From: Hoplostethus atlanticus
Taxonomy: Eukaryota > Chordata > Actinopteri > Trachichthyiformes > Trachichthyidae
Assembly (NCBI GenBank): GCA_034670405.1
Contig: JAXDDX010000005.1
Coordinates: forward strand, 7,976,001-8,040,000
Direction of reading: 5' to 3'
Length of the DNA: 64,000 nucleotides
Every line of letters begins with the position of its first letter. Position 1 is the stretch's first letter. A program made the position numbers and the translations under genes. Positions 12,014-22,809 of the stretch are shown here, in pieces. The notes under the pieces are model-generated. The model was not told where the DNA came from. It worked only from the letters and a program-made list of their open reading frames with translations, and did not search any database.

Positions 12014-12160
12014 CCCTGCAGGTCATCAGTCACCCCCAGGTTAATGAGAGTTTACCCAGGCCTTTGTGCTTGTTTACCCTCTCTTAACAGAGTCCTCAAT
12101 GGAAAGCAGTACTGCGCTTAGCTTGCTCTTTCTGCTCGTTCTGGTAGCACCTTGGATATC

Positions 12161-12193
12161 ATGTATAATCTATTATTGAAATAGATTATACAT
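12161..12193. repeat. perfect 13-bp hairpin
   Basis: Arms ATGTATAATCTAT (12161-12173) and its exact reverse complement (12181-12193) are separated by 7 nt. Confidence 0.93.
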
Positions 12194-12377
12194 TAAAAAA
12201 TCTGATGATCTTATTTTAAACTTGACTTTTCCCATAAAGTGAACTCGCCCCCATCCCACCCCATCTTCCTCAGATTGCTCCAAGTTATGAAAGAAGGGTA
12301 TAAGAAAGTGAGAGACTTCACACACTGAAACACAGTCGGGTGGAAAGGATGTTTCAGAGGGACCTCCCCTTGAACGA

Positions 12378-12617
12378 ACTACACCGACGTTTTGGGAAAG
12401 TGGCCCGTTGGTCAACTTACCTTTTACATGTTTTGACGGGAGAACCACCAGAATCATGTTTTGTGTCTCTGGTAGATTTCTCTGTCCCGTAGGCAACTAT
12501 CTAACGTGAGAAGACAAACCTTTTAGTAATCCAGAGTTGGTGTTTCTTCTGCCAATCCTCACATCACCTAAAGGGTAAATTGACCAACGGGCCACTTTCC
12601 CAAAACGTCGGTGTAGT
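12378..12617. repeat. 44-bp fold-back inverted repeat, 152-bp spacer
   Basis: The left arm is 12378-12421 and the right arm 12574-12617. They are reverse complements with a single mismatch. The arms share 'ACTACACCGACGTTTTGGGA' at their outer ends. No clear target-site duplication flanks them and no coding content lies between. This could be a fold-back/MITE-like element or a local inverted duplication. Confidence 0.88.
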
Positions 12618-12831
12618 CCTTTAATCAGTCCAGTTGGGCTGTTGTTAGGGTGTGACCGAGCCACTGGCACAGCAGGAGGCCATGGTGTACGTTGCCTGCA
12701 TGAAGCTGATTGTTTTCCTCTGGGGAAATATACTTAGTTTTTCTGTTGTAGCTGGATCATAGAAGAATCACATCTGATGGTTCTCCTGACTTAAATAGCA
12801 GTGGATATCAGTGCTGTGTGGTATTTTTGGG

Positions 12832-12995
12832 TCCTGATGACTCAGAGGGCTAAGGCACATGCCTCGTTCTCTGAACACCATGCGGGTGAATCGACTCACA
12901 ATCATAGTTACATGTCATTCCTGTCACTCCCACCTTGACTGCCAGTCTTCGCTGTATACTTTCTAATAAAACAAGTGCCAAAAAATCACCTTTGA
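12832..12995 (+). mobile_element. tRNA-derived SINE (teleost type)
   Basis: An A-box-like block 'GACTCAGAGGGCTAAGG' (12839-12855) is followed about 35 bp later by a B-box-like 'GGGTGAATCGACTC' (12884-12897). The body contains 'ACATGTCATTCC' and ends with 'AATAAAACAAGTGCCAAAAA' (12964-12983). This order matches a well-known dispersed fish SINE whose body reads CATGTCATCCCC...AATAAAGGCAAAA. The divergence indicates an old copy. Confidence 0.78.
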
Positions 12996-13293
12996 TTTGG
13001 TGGTGTAACTCTAACCAGACTCTAAGCTTTCATTCTCTCCCAGACTAAACTCTGCTATGCAGCCAGCTGCTGGGGAAAGATCCAGACACCCCAGGGATGA
13101 CCCCACAATTATGAAAATGAAGTATTAATAGCTTAAAATTGCACCCAAATGGCTATCATGTAGACGCACAAGAAAAACCTGTTTGTTTTTTCTTTCCATT
13201 GAAATCATTAGCAGTGTTTTGGAAAAAAAAATTCTTGGATGAGGTTCAGAGGTAATCTGGACACTTGCAGCGCATTGCAGTGGGGAATGTGAA

Positions 13294-13309
13294 TGTGTGT
13301 GTGTGTGTG

Positions 13310-13354
<45 letters not shown>

Positions 13355-13364
13355 GTGTGTATGT
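13294..13364. repeat. compound (TG)n/(TA)n microsatellite
   Basis: Alternating TG and TA blocks (GT-ATATAT-GT-ATATATAT-GT). This is all alternating purine-pyrimidine and so has Z-DNA/cruciform potential. Confidence 0.95.
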
Positions 13365-14529
13365 ATGCACGTATGTGTCTGCATGTAAACCTGTCTCAGG
13401 TATAAAACTAATTGATAAGAGGAGGGGAAATATATTCAACCTGTTTAAGCCAGCTTCTGGATTTGAAGGGTAAATGGAAAAATACTCACACTCACTACTC
13501 TTAAAAAGGTACAGTATTGCATCTTGACTAAAAGTGACAAATGGAAAACTTTTTGATTCTGCAATTATGGAGTAAAGATGCCTTATTTTATTTCTGGCAA
13601 AGTTAAAGGTAAAGTAACAGGAAGTGAAATCTTGGCGTTTAAGAGGGAGTGGGAGTATTGAAGAGAGGCCCTGGATAGGCAGAGGGGGAGGCATCTTCAT
13701 ATAATGGGTAGTGAGGGGAGGACTGCCTGAGACCTTGTGTACCTTATATCTCTTTTGGCCAGGCTGTGTTCTCTTTTGGCTGACTGGTAGATATTTGGTG
13801 TCACATGACAAACCTTTTCCATTATTCTGAGCCAATGTGCGATTATTTCGCAGTCCAATGCCGTCTGCATCATGACTAAGCAGTCTGATCTGTCAGCTGG
13901 CACCGATTTTCAGTAAATTGAAATGGATCTAGAGAAAGGTCAAAAAAATCTACCTTTTGTTTGTGATGATACCTCAATGCTTGACCAATCCAGATTACTT
14001 GATAACAGACAGAATCAGTCAGGTCATTCATGTACAAAAGTGCTTATGGCTATTGACTGTTCCCATGTCGGTCCAGACCTCGTGTAGCTGTCTAGAGGGA
14101 CCTCCTGTGTGGACCCCCAGCTCAGCCTCTCGTGGCGCGCCGGGGTAAGACGGATGAGACCCTGAAAACAAGACAATTTCCTGGTGTAATCCCAGGTGGA
14201 GGCAAGGAATGGCCAGGCACAAGAGTGTGTGTGCATGTATGCGAGCATCTTTGTATGTGTGCATGTGAGTGCATGTGTATGAGGCATGAGAGGCCTTGGT
14301 TTATAGCCTTCATATATCTACCACAGACCACCCAAGGATTTCAGTCCTTTACAATGCTACTTCTATAATGCATTAGTGCGACAATCCCTCTCTGTCTTTT
14401 TTTGAACATCGTTTTCTTCTTTTCAAAAAGGCCATCACTGAAACCAGTCTAAGGTTATTAGAGATGATTATAGGATCTATTCCATTTCTCTCTTCCTCTC
14501 TATTTTACTTGTTCTCATTCATTCGCTCA
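13365..14529. other. unannotated non-coding stretch
   Basis: Degenerate GT-rich stretch at 14226-14283. Otherwise nothing recognised. Confidence 0.45.
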
Positions 14530-14990
14530 AGCATTGAAGAATGTGCATTGGATATGGATAGGGACAGCATTTTGCCTTCTTTTTCAGCGGGTGCTACCCC
14601 CAGCATGATTGGCCAGAGAGAGAGATTGAGTTTCCAAGCCACATATTAATTTAATCACGCAGCATTGTTAACAGATGTCACTGTACGGCGCCTGGCCCAT
14701 TGATCCTTCATCAGCATGTGTTACTGCAATCAATACCCTCATTAGCGAGCTGTCAGGGCCAAGGAAATGCTTAGAGAGAAGGCCTTTTTCATGTTCGATT
14801 ACATTGCTAGTGCTGAGCCGCTGTCCAACTTTGGTGCTGGCTGAGCCCTTTGTGAGTTTTGGGAGCGTTTCACGTCACACCAGGGATTCCACACCGACAC
14901 AGAGAACATGGTTTTCCATCTTTTGGAGGGCCTGAGAAATGGCCGACGTTCGCGTCCGCTCCGTGTGCTGATTGCAATGGATTCCCTGAT
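14530..14990. other. microsatellite-free stretch rich in developmental TF-like cores
   Basis: Within 14640-14760 there are TTAATTTAAT, GTTAAC, CATTAGC, CCATTGAT and CTGTCAG (homeodomain-, Sox/TCF- and Meis-like cores). Such cores are common by chance. The stretch resembles fish conserved non-coding elements in texture only. Confidence 0.2.
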
Positions 14991-15024
14991 GACTCCTGGG
15001 GGCAAGGAACGTCATACACAGATG

Positions 15025-15250
15025 CACGGACACACACACACACACGCAGACATTCTCCTTCTCACATATGTAACAGTACACGCACACACACATACACATG
15101 CATGGCTACACAGGGCTAGATAAATGGCCTTTTCGGTGCAGACATGGAGTATAAATGTACATATAGTAATGTACATGTGAAACACACACATACACCCGTG
15201 CATGCTTGCACACATACTCAAACACATGTGGTGATGTACAAATACACACA
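15025..15250. repeat. degenerate AC-rich region
   Basis: Short (AC)3-8 runs are interspersed with ATAC/CATG motifs. It looks like the decayed remains of one or more AC arrays. Confidence 0.8.
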
Positions 15251-15574
15251 CATTTTTTCATAGCAGAAATATTCACACAAGAAATATCTTTCAAGTGTAA
15301 TTTTATTTATCTCCTGCAAATTTCCATCAGCAGTCCAACTGATGAAAACAGATTTTCCATCAATTTAGAGGCCAGTACATCTGAAGCTCAGTATCTCTGA
15401 CCTTCTCTGATCTTACCGTTTCAAGCAGTTCTCTAAATCCTTTATCTCTGTAGATAATCATTTGAGTAAATGCTTTCAATTCTGTTAGTATGTGTCCAAA
15501 AATGTACAAATGTACTAGAATGGTCTTGTAAGAACTCACTCTAATCCATAGCAGAGACTGTGTTGCAAAATGCC

Positions 15575-15649
15575 AAATTGAACTTAACCTTTGTTAAGTT
15601 CAATTTGTAACAATGTAAGTCTATGCATGTATCTGCATGGACTTACATT
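15575..15649. repeat. two tandem short perfect hairpins
   Basis: Hairpin 1: AAATTGAACTTAAC at 15575-15588 and its exact reverse complement at 15593-15606, with a 4-nt loop. Hairpin 2: AATGTAAGTC at 15612-15621 and its reverse complement at 15640-15649, with an inner TGCA/TGCA pair. Only 5 bp separate the two. Confidence 0.92.
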
Positions 15650-16612
15650 ACAGATGATTCATCTATCTGTTATCTATCCCACAGTGCTACTGCAGTAGCT
15701 GCCGCAGCATAAAGAGTTTGAATGTAATAAGTTAGTGTAAAGTTAAACTAACTGGACATACTGTATTTTAAGGTGAAATTCAAGTCCCTCAAACAAGTGA
15801 TTGGTAATCCATTACTTGCACAAAAGTAAAGAACATTTTAATTCTAAATAATTAACCTCCAATGAGGAACCGGCGGTGCAGCAAACCATTTCTATAGTGT
15901 AGAAGGCAGTAAAACACTGGGCTTCTGTAACTATTCTGTTCTGTTCTGTTCTATTCAGCTGTTATCAAATAACCAAGTGTCCTGATTGGTTCTGACATCT
16001 GGACTGCTTTGCTGCTGATGTGTGATTGGGCCAAGTCCGATCTTGTTGGTTGTGATTCTAATGATTGTAAAGCTGTTTCTAAACAGGGTTTAAAATGCCG
16101 CTACTCCAACACCAAATCAGTCACTGCCAGAACAGAGAAGACGGAGAGAAAGAAAGCGCGTGTTTGTGTGTGAGTGTGAGCACGCGAGCAGACTTGTATC
16201 CTTAAGTGTCTATACGTGTGTGTGTGTATTCGTGAAGCATTCATGGCCATGTGTGTGGACGTCCGTGCACGCTTACCATCTGATGGATGTTATTGGATTG
16301 GTGTATGTGCGCCCCGCCCTCTCTGCCCCCATGTATTTGGATTCCACTATTACTTAATAGCTGCTAATAAACAATTTATGCCACTTAACCGGGGTAATAC
16401 ATTATGTCCTGACACACGGTTGAGTAACCACCTTGACTCTCGCTCCCTCTCCTCCTCCAGTGGTGGAAAACAAAATACTTGGCGCTTGGCCACAGGCAAC
16501 ACTGAGACCCATTATCTTCTGTGCGCTCACCAAGGCAGCTTTGAAACAGGAAGGCTCAGCCAGGCCTCTCCTGCTGACCAGGTATTAGGTATTGAATAAC
16601 TGCCCCGCGTTG
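15650..16612. other. unannotated non-coding stretch
   Basis: It contains (TTCTG)3-4 near 15938-15957. 16480-16610 is GC-balanced and without simple repeats. Confidence 0.4.
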
Positions 16613-16656
16613 TAATGAAATATGGATAGTGTGTTATTAATGAAACATGGATACTG
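16613..16656 (+). repeat. paired 19-bp direct motif TAATGAAAYATGGATASTG
   Basis: Copies at 16613-16631 and 16638-16656 differ at two positions and start 25 bp apart. The TAATGAAAT core resembles homeodomain/POU sites. It may be a small tandem duplication or a paired binding site. Confidence 0.6.
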
Positions 16657-16897
16657 CCGCGGCTCAGTAATGCTGTAGGCGCAATCAAAACCAGGGGATA
16701 TGTTGTATAGATTTGTAATGCGATGAGATTTAACATGATTGCAGCTTAATGAAATAGAAATAACTTTTGTGTGTGTGTGCAGCTCTGTGCCTTAGACTTG
16801 AAATGTTTTAATGATAGCTTGTAATGAGTGATGATGGATTATTTGGTAATTCAATATACCTGAAGGGGACCGGAGGATAAGGTAGAGGGGGTCACAC

Positions 16898-17023
16898 ATG
16901 CACACACACACACACACACACCCCATCCCCTACACTCACATGTCTGAGGAAAACAAATGATGCTGGCCGTACTCCCCTTAAACACACACAGACATAAACA
17001 CACACAGACACATACACACATAG

Positions 17024-17054
<31 letters not shown>

Positions 17055-17056
17055 CA
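16898..17056. repeat. (AC)n-rich region, two AC arrays
   Basis: AC arrays at 16898-16922 and 16984-17056 flank a non-repetitive 60-bp middle. Confidence 0.93.
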
Positions 17057-17207
17057 CATGCACTCCTCTTTGTGCTATCAGTCCTGTGTGTGTCTCTGGA
17101 GGGAAACGGTATCAGACAACAGGGTTCACGTGACCCGGGGAGTCAGCCTTCCTTAATCCTACTGTCAGGCCTAATTGGGCAGTGGGGGATTGATCTAGTG
17201 TGCCCTC

Positions 17208-17395
17208 TGTGTGTGTGTGTGTGTGTGTGCCCTAGATGGCCCCTTGGCTGAAGTTCATTCACAGATGGGCTCCTGACTCCACACTCTTCACGGGAGAACA
17301 GAAAGACAGGAGTGAAAGAGAGAAGAAGAAGAAGAGAGAGAGAGAGGCGGAGATGGAGAGAGAGAAAGACAAGAGAGAAAAAGAGAGAGAGAGCA
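17208..17395. repeat. (GT)11 followed by a GA/GAAG purine tract
   Basis: GT run at 17208-17229. Strongly purine-biased plus strand at 17304-17395 (GAGA, GAAGAAG). Confidence 0.85.
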
Positions 17396-17459
17396 ACAAT
17401 CTCAGACAAGAATACATGTCACAGTAAAAATCAATGTGGATTAAAATGTGGTCTGTAAA

Positions 17460-19473
17460 AAAAAGGATCATGGAAAATAACTATTCATCTTACCTGTTAG
17501 CAAAGTTTCCCATCTACATCGCCTCAGTATGTCTCCAGTGTATCATGGCCTGAAGACAGACGAGTCTGAGACAACTCTAATCCTCAGCCAGAGCCCGTCT
17601 CTGCTAGCTGTGGATGTAAGGATTTGGGACGGCTCAGCTGATGTTTATCACCATGAAGCAGCACATGATACATAAATGTGTCCTTTGCACTTTACCAGTA
17701 GAGGGCAACACTGCTAAAACTACAGTGACCAATACCCAACTCCCTCTAACACACACAAATCACAACCCATATCTCTGTTGTTTCAGGAATGCTTGACAGC
17801 ATTACTTTGAGAGAAGAGATATATTTGTTGAACAAAGAAGGAAACTATAACAAATGATGCAGGAGAGGGAAACATGGGAGGTGGCTGTAAATCATGACAG
17901 ACTATGAACCACTGTTGCATTCAGGGGCAAGGGAATTCATATCTCCAGCTAAGATCTTTGCCATCCCCATACCCGAGATACCCCATTCATCTGCGTGTTT
18001 CTCTTTGTGAAGGAAGTGTCTGAAGCTGAGCCTGAAATATGCCTTTTTAGAGCGCTAGCGGTGAGCAGCTTAAGGCGGGGTACAGTGCAGGATGCAAAAA
18101 AAAAAGAGAAACAGATGAAAAAGTGACCAGCTGGGTGAGACTAACCAGACTTGGCACTGCAAATCACCAAAGACATCTGTCAAAAACAACAATCTCCGAC
18201 ACGTTTTTACAGCTATCCTTTCTCCTATTACTCCATTGGAAACATTTTACAGAGTATAGGATGAGGGGAGTCACAGAGTAAACTTAATTCTAACACTTCA
18301 TGTTGGTTGGTTGGTTGGTTTAATTATTAATTTAATTTTCTTCCCTTTCTCTCCGTTTGCTGCGTGGTGAAACTCTGCTCAAGCACCTGGACCTTCCATG
18401 ACCTGTGTAGGGCACTAAGATGAAAAGACGAGGCATTTTCACCACTGATGTAGAAATGGTCATTTAAAAAGTGTTTTGAGATGCTAGGAATTCTCTCTGC
18501 CCGTGAGCAGAGGGAAAATATTCTTCCAAGGTGTTGCACATTGGAAAACAACAACTGGCTCTACACAAGCACGTCACTCAACTGCCTGCAAACAAAAACA
18601 ATAGAATGAACATCGTAGGAATTAGACACGACCCTCTACCATTTGTGAAGCATTATACTTTAAGTGTCTGTCTTCTTTAGATGCCCTGCGGTGCCCTCCA
18701 ATATTTTCAGACACTGCTTTTGTCTGTGGTTTTCCTCTGGTCTAATCTGATGCAGACCATCCACATGGTATCATTCACAACATTCAAGGAAAGTGTTATT
18801 ATACCGCACATGCTCTAATACATGGCATCATCTGCTTCATGCTTGTCTATTGGAAAGATTGAAACCACTTATGTTTGGCCTCACTTTCCAACTTTTTCCA
18901 ATTACAAAATGTGTCATTGTCACTGTATCTGTGTCATCAGACCACAGAGCTGATGCAACAATCTGATGTTTTTCAGATTACTAAATCATGTCTCCAACTA
19001 TCTTCATCAGGCAGACGAACATCTTCTCTGTAGTATCCTTGTTGCAAGATGTTGCAAACAATGAGCAGACATTAGCTGTATTAGCCCTTACAATTAGTTG
19101 CATCAGTTCATTTGATTGAAATCATCCTCTCTATCACACCTAGTTTAGTGGTTTAGAAGTAGTATCATCTTTTTTAGAAAGAGTAGATATGCCGTTTGCT
19201 GTTATTTGCTACTTTTGTCAGCCCTATATATCTTCTCTGGCACTTATACCTAAATTAGTATCACCTTTATTTCAGCCAGAAAAAAAAGAAAGTGGATATC
19301 CGCTCCATGAGCATCACAGTCATCCTGTGTGACCTCTCTGAAGATTTCCCTGAATGACAGATGTACTGTTCTGAGTCCTTACAGAGAGCTGTTGTTTAGA
19401 CAGGTAATGGGCTGAGAGAAACACGACCACAGAAACCACTGTTACGCCTGATCTGGTTACACACGCATAGCAC

Positions 19474-19475
<2 letters not shown>
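17460..19475. other. unannotated non-coding stretch
   Basis: No transposon or exon recognised in 2 kb. It includes a short (TTGG)n at 18302-18320 and A runs near 18098 and 19279. Confidence 0.45.
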
Positions 19476-19510
<35 letters not shown>

Positions 19511-19602
19511 GGTTTGAATGTATGTGTGCAGGTATGTGTGTTAATACTAATGTGCCTATGCGTGTTATTCTGTGTATGTGTGTGCGTGTATTGTTTGTAT
19601 TA

Positions 19603-19644
<42 letters not shown>
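19476..19644. repeat. two long (GT)n arrays
   Basis: GT arrays at 19476-19508 and 19604-19644 are joined by degenerate GT-rich sequence. Confidence 0.95.
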
Positions 19645-19646
<2 letters not shown>

Positions 19647-19861
19647 CACCATAACATAACAGCAGGTTATGAGGTTAGAGCGCCTGTGTTTATTTGTTTG
19701 CCTAGCTGATGCCCTTATGCAGGCCACTCAGCTTGTGGTTCATTTAACACATGCACATATTTTCACAGCTGGATATGAACTGATAGGGAGAGGTTCGTGG
19801 TCAAGCAGTTTAATGTGCATGTTAAAAAGGGGGGGAAAGAGGAAGTTTGGCACATTCACTT

Positions 19862-19867
19862 CTTTAC

Positions 19868-19898
<31 letters not shown>

Positions 19899-20085
19899 GC
19901 CCACACCTCACTCTCATCATCGTTCCTCTATGCCCAGATGCACTCTTCCATCTCCCCACCCGCCACATCCACCTCTAACCCTCTCCTCCCTTCTATCTTT
20001 TCCTTCTATTTTTTCCATCCCCTATTTCCCTCACTCCTCCGCCCACTCTCTCCCTCCTTCTTTTTCCTCCATACAAAAGCCACAT
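19862..20085. repeat. (TTTC)n followed by a long pyrimidine-rich strand
   Basis: Seven TTTC/CTTT units (19868-19898), then about 180 bp in which the plus strand is mostly C and T. Confidence 0.88.
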
Positions 20086-20989
20086 GGAGGGTCTGCTTCT
20101 AATCTCCACATTCTGGGATCTCCATTTGTTTTGCTTGTCCAGGGACCCCACAATGCAGTTTCCAGTGCCCAGGACCCACTCAGCGCAGATTTAATTAGAT
20201 AAGACGAGTGGTGGAAGGGGCTGGAGAATTGAAATTGGACATGGGGGTTTTACAGGGAGGGCTGGCTTGGTCCTTGGCACCGCGTGAGTCCGGCACAACA
20301 ATGTACTTCACACTGAGAGGGGGCAATGAGAAAATGAAAAGGAAGGGGGTGTGGGTGCAGGGTAGAGATGGCATACTTAACTCAACCCTGGTAATCACTA
20401 AGGGTGTGTGGGGCTATTGTGCCTCTGGCCTTACAGGGCTGCCAGTGTCACCGTGCCTTTGAGCAGGGCTCCGACGAACTCAAACTCAAACAATGTGCTC
20501 ACATGAAGTGAAGTGGGGCAGAGAACGTATGCCTGAGACCCTGTAAGCCTCTAAATATCTCGCTTGGCCAGGCTTCTCTTTGGCTAACTTTGGTTTCCGT
20601 TGTGTGAGACAGGTTTACATTTTGTTTATTACATTATGCTGCGAGAAAACCTCGTAAATCTGATTTGTGCGCGAGTGTGTGTGTGTGTGTGTCTTACTTG
20701 CAGGGAAAGTTTACAGGAGTAGAGAGTAATGTCCTCGGTCATATAGGCCCATATAGCCTATCCATTGCACATTTTGAAACATGCACAGGTACCAGCCAGC
20801 ACAAAATCAGCCGGTCTTTCTCATGTTCCCCAAGACTTGGCTCTTTGTCGATATGAGGTTTCAGCCAACAGCAGCAATTAACATATTATATCTTAGTACA
20901 GCTTGATTTATGTCAGCGCTGCACTCTCTCAGGTCAGCACCTCCTGTTTACTTTGCGTGATGTGAACCCATTATAGCATCTGTCCAGTG
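20086..20989. other. unannotated non-coding stretch
   Basis: A short GT run at 20676-20692. No other feature recognised. Confidence 0.45.
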
Positions 20990-21320
20990 TTTTTCAATCC
21001 GCGTTTTTCTTCCAGTTTGGCACCGAAGCGATTCTAGCGCGCACAATGATGTCAATATCTCTACATCGTATCCATCATTCTCCTGTTGACAACAAAGGGT
21101 TCTCATTATCCGACGCGCTGTCACGGACAGGAATACGATTCGCGCTGATGTCCAGGGGCAGGGAAAAAAAAGACGAGATGCGTGGAAGGACAGAGACGGT
21201 ACGGGGGGAAGAAGTGTGGGAGGAGGAAGAGAGCGCGGACGTAAAGGAAAACGTGGGATCGAGAAAAGAAAGCGATACCTTCAAACTGAGAACAAGCGTC
21301 TGCGTGAGACTGAGCATAGC
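20990..21320. other. CpG-rich patch
   Basis: By eye this 330-bp segment holds roughly two dozen CpG dinucleotides (for example GCGCGC, GACGCG, GCGCGG), far denser than its surroundings. Overlapping open frames occur on both strands. None has a recognisable domain. Confidence 0.45.
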
Positions 21321-21659
21321 AAGTGTTTAGTGGCTTCTGTGACCCTGGGCAGACCCTGCCACCATGTAACTAGAGCTGGTGGGTTCCTTAGCCAGAGTCC
21401 TCTAATAACAGAACCATCAGCATGCGGTGCTGAGGAGAATTACACACGGCACGATTCAGGTGGGTTTCATTACAGAGCACAGGGTGTACCAGATAGTCGC
21501 TAAGATTATTGGTCGAGAATTGGCAGGTGGAGGGCGCTTTGATATTGCTGTTGTTTATGATGATGACGAAGAGGATGACAAAGAGGATTTTTTAATCTTT
21601 ATTTAGCGAGTGAAGGGGAAGGGTTTTGCTTTTTTGCAGCATCAGTCTACTACACACAT

Positions 21660-21775
21660 AAAATTACACACTTTCATACCAGGCAGCTGCCCAGTACAGT
21701 ACAGTAGAGTTAAGTGCCTTGCTCAAAGGGACAGGTTTTGTTGAGGCGGTAACGGCCACGTTTTGGCTGCAACTG
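21660..21775 (-). mobile_element. SINE fragment, minus orientation
   Basis: On the minus strand 'TGAGCAAGGCACTTAACTCT' and 'GGGCAGCTGCCTGGTATGAA' follow the usual order of fish SINE bodies. It shares the 'GAGCAAGGCAC' block with the SINE at 0.8-1.0 kb. The head is missing. Confidence 0.65.
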
Positions 21776-21905
21776 CTGCTGATGTCACGATGACGAAGAT
21801 GATTGTGGCTATGATCATGATGATGCTGCTGCTGATAGTGGTGATGGAATGATAATGATGACCCACACTGATGATGCTGATGACGATGATGCTGCTGATG
21901 ATGTT
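21776..21905. repeat. GAT/GCT trinucleotide-rich tract
   Basis: Imperfect GATGAT, GCTGCT and GACGAT units over 130 bp. The minus strand yields a His/Gln-rich frame that is a by-product of the repeat. Confidence 0.85.
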
Positions 21906-22765
21906 TCTCTTTCTGCCTGCCCTTCATCCTTTGCTTCTCTCCTTCTCTTCCCCTACAGTATGTCTCTCTCTCTCTCTCCTCCCATGTCAGTTGTCATCTC
22001 AGCATAGTACACGGCATTATGCAGAGACATGTTTGATTGATATTCTTTGCGGTTAAGATTAATTCAGTCATGGTCTTTCTTTAAAGTATTATTGGCAGCA
22101 CATGTGGTTTCGGGCATGTCTGCCGAACAATCAGCCTCAATTAACCAATGTACTGAACCCTCCCAATGGCCGATGCTTATTCCGATACGCTGCTCCTCAT
22201 TGCTCCTATCCCGCCAGGCTCACTGGTGAATTACAGCGGTTTTGACTAAATAAGAGTTAATCACACAACAAGGGCCACAGTAACTTTAGAGCATCCTGTT
22301 AATGTGGCATTTGTTCCTTGTGGTCTGAAACAGGGTCTACTTTTTCTCTTTTGTTCTCTGCCGTAATGCCCCCATGTCCATGTGCTGCTATCTTTTTATC
22401 TTTTCTTTCCTGCTTAGCCTCTCTTTCTTTGTCTCAAACCTCCACTCTTGCCTTCTCTTCCTCACCCCCTTTCTCTTTTCTCCCTCCTCCTCTTCCACTC
22501 CCCACATCTATAGAAACTCCTCCATGTTGATCTATCGGTCCAGCCAGCCTCTAAGGGGCTTGAGCTTCTTATTTGGTACTACCCCAACCATAAACACACA
22601 CACACACACACACACAGAAACAAACACAAACATAGAGAGCATGAGCACACACCAATACACAGATGTCATCTTTTATGAATTTATTGTAATTTTATTTGCT
22701 CTGCCTCTCTTACATCAAATGGCTCATGACCTGTAATCAGCTGCACTGACTACTTGTTGTACTAG
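21906..22765. other. non-coding stretch with pyrimidine-rich and AC segments
   Basis: Plus strand pyrimidine-rich at 22380-22510. (AC)12 at 22592-22616. 22090-22260 has balanced composition with TTAAT/AATTAC cores and no repeat. Confidence 0.5.
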
Positions 22766-22766
22766 A

Positions 22767-22806
<40 letters not shown>
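22766..22806. repeat. (GT)20 microsatellite
   Basis: A GT run with a single CG interruption near its start. Confidence 0.96.

Positions 22807-22809
<3 letters not shown>

Noticed and set aside
12012..12021. Polypyrimidine tract plus CAG after the (CT)20 array as a 3' splice site
   Set aside because: The tract is a microsatellite and the following frame has no protein-like content.
12836..12897. A genuine tRNA gene
   Set aside because: The A/B-box-like blocks belong to a SINE. Acceptor stem pairing and anticodon arm are not intact.
13125..13835. 236-codon minus-strand open frame, the longest in the window
   Set aside because: Its middle is a translation of the TG/TA microsatellite (Thr/His and Tyr/Ile runs). 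The flanks show no recognisable domain.
19669..20202. 177-codon plus-strand open frame
   Set aside because: Covers (TTTC)n and a pyrimidine-rich strand, giving Ser/Phe/Pro/Leu-rich sequence. No conserved motif.
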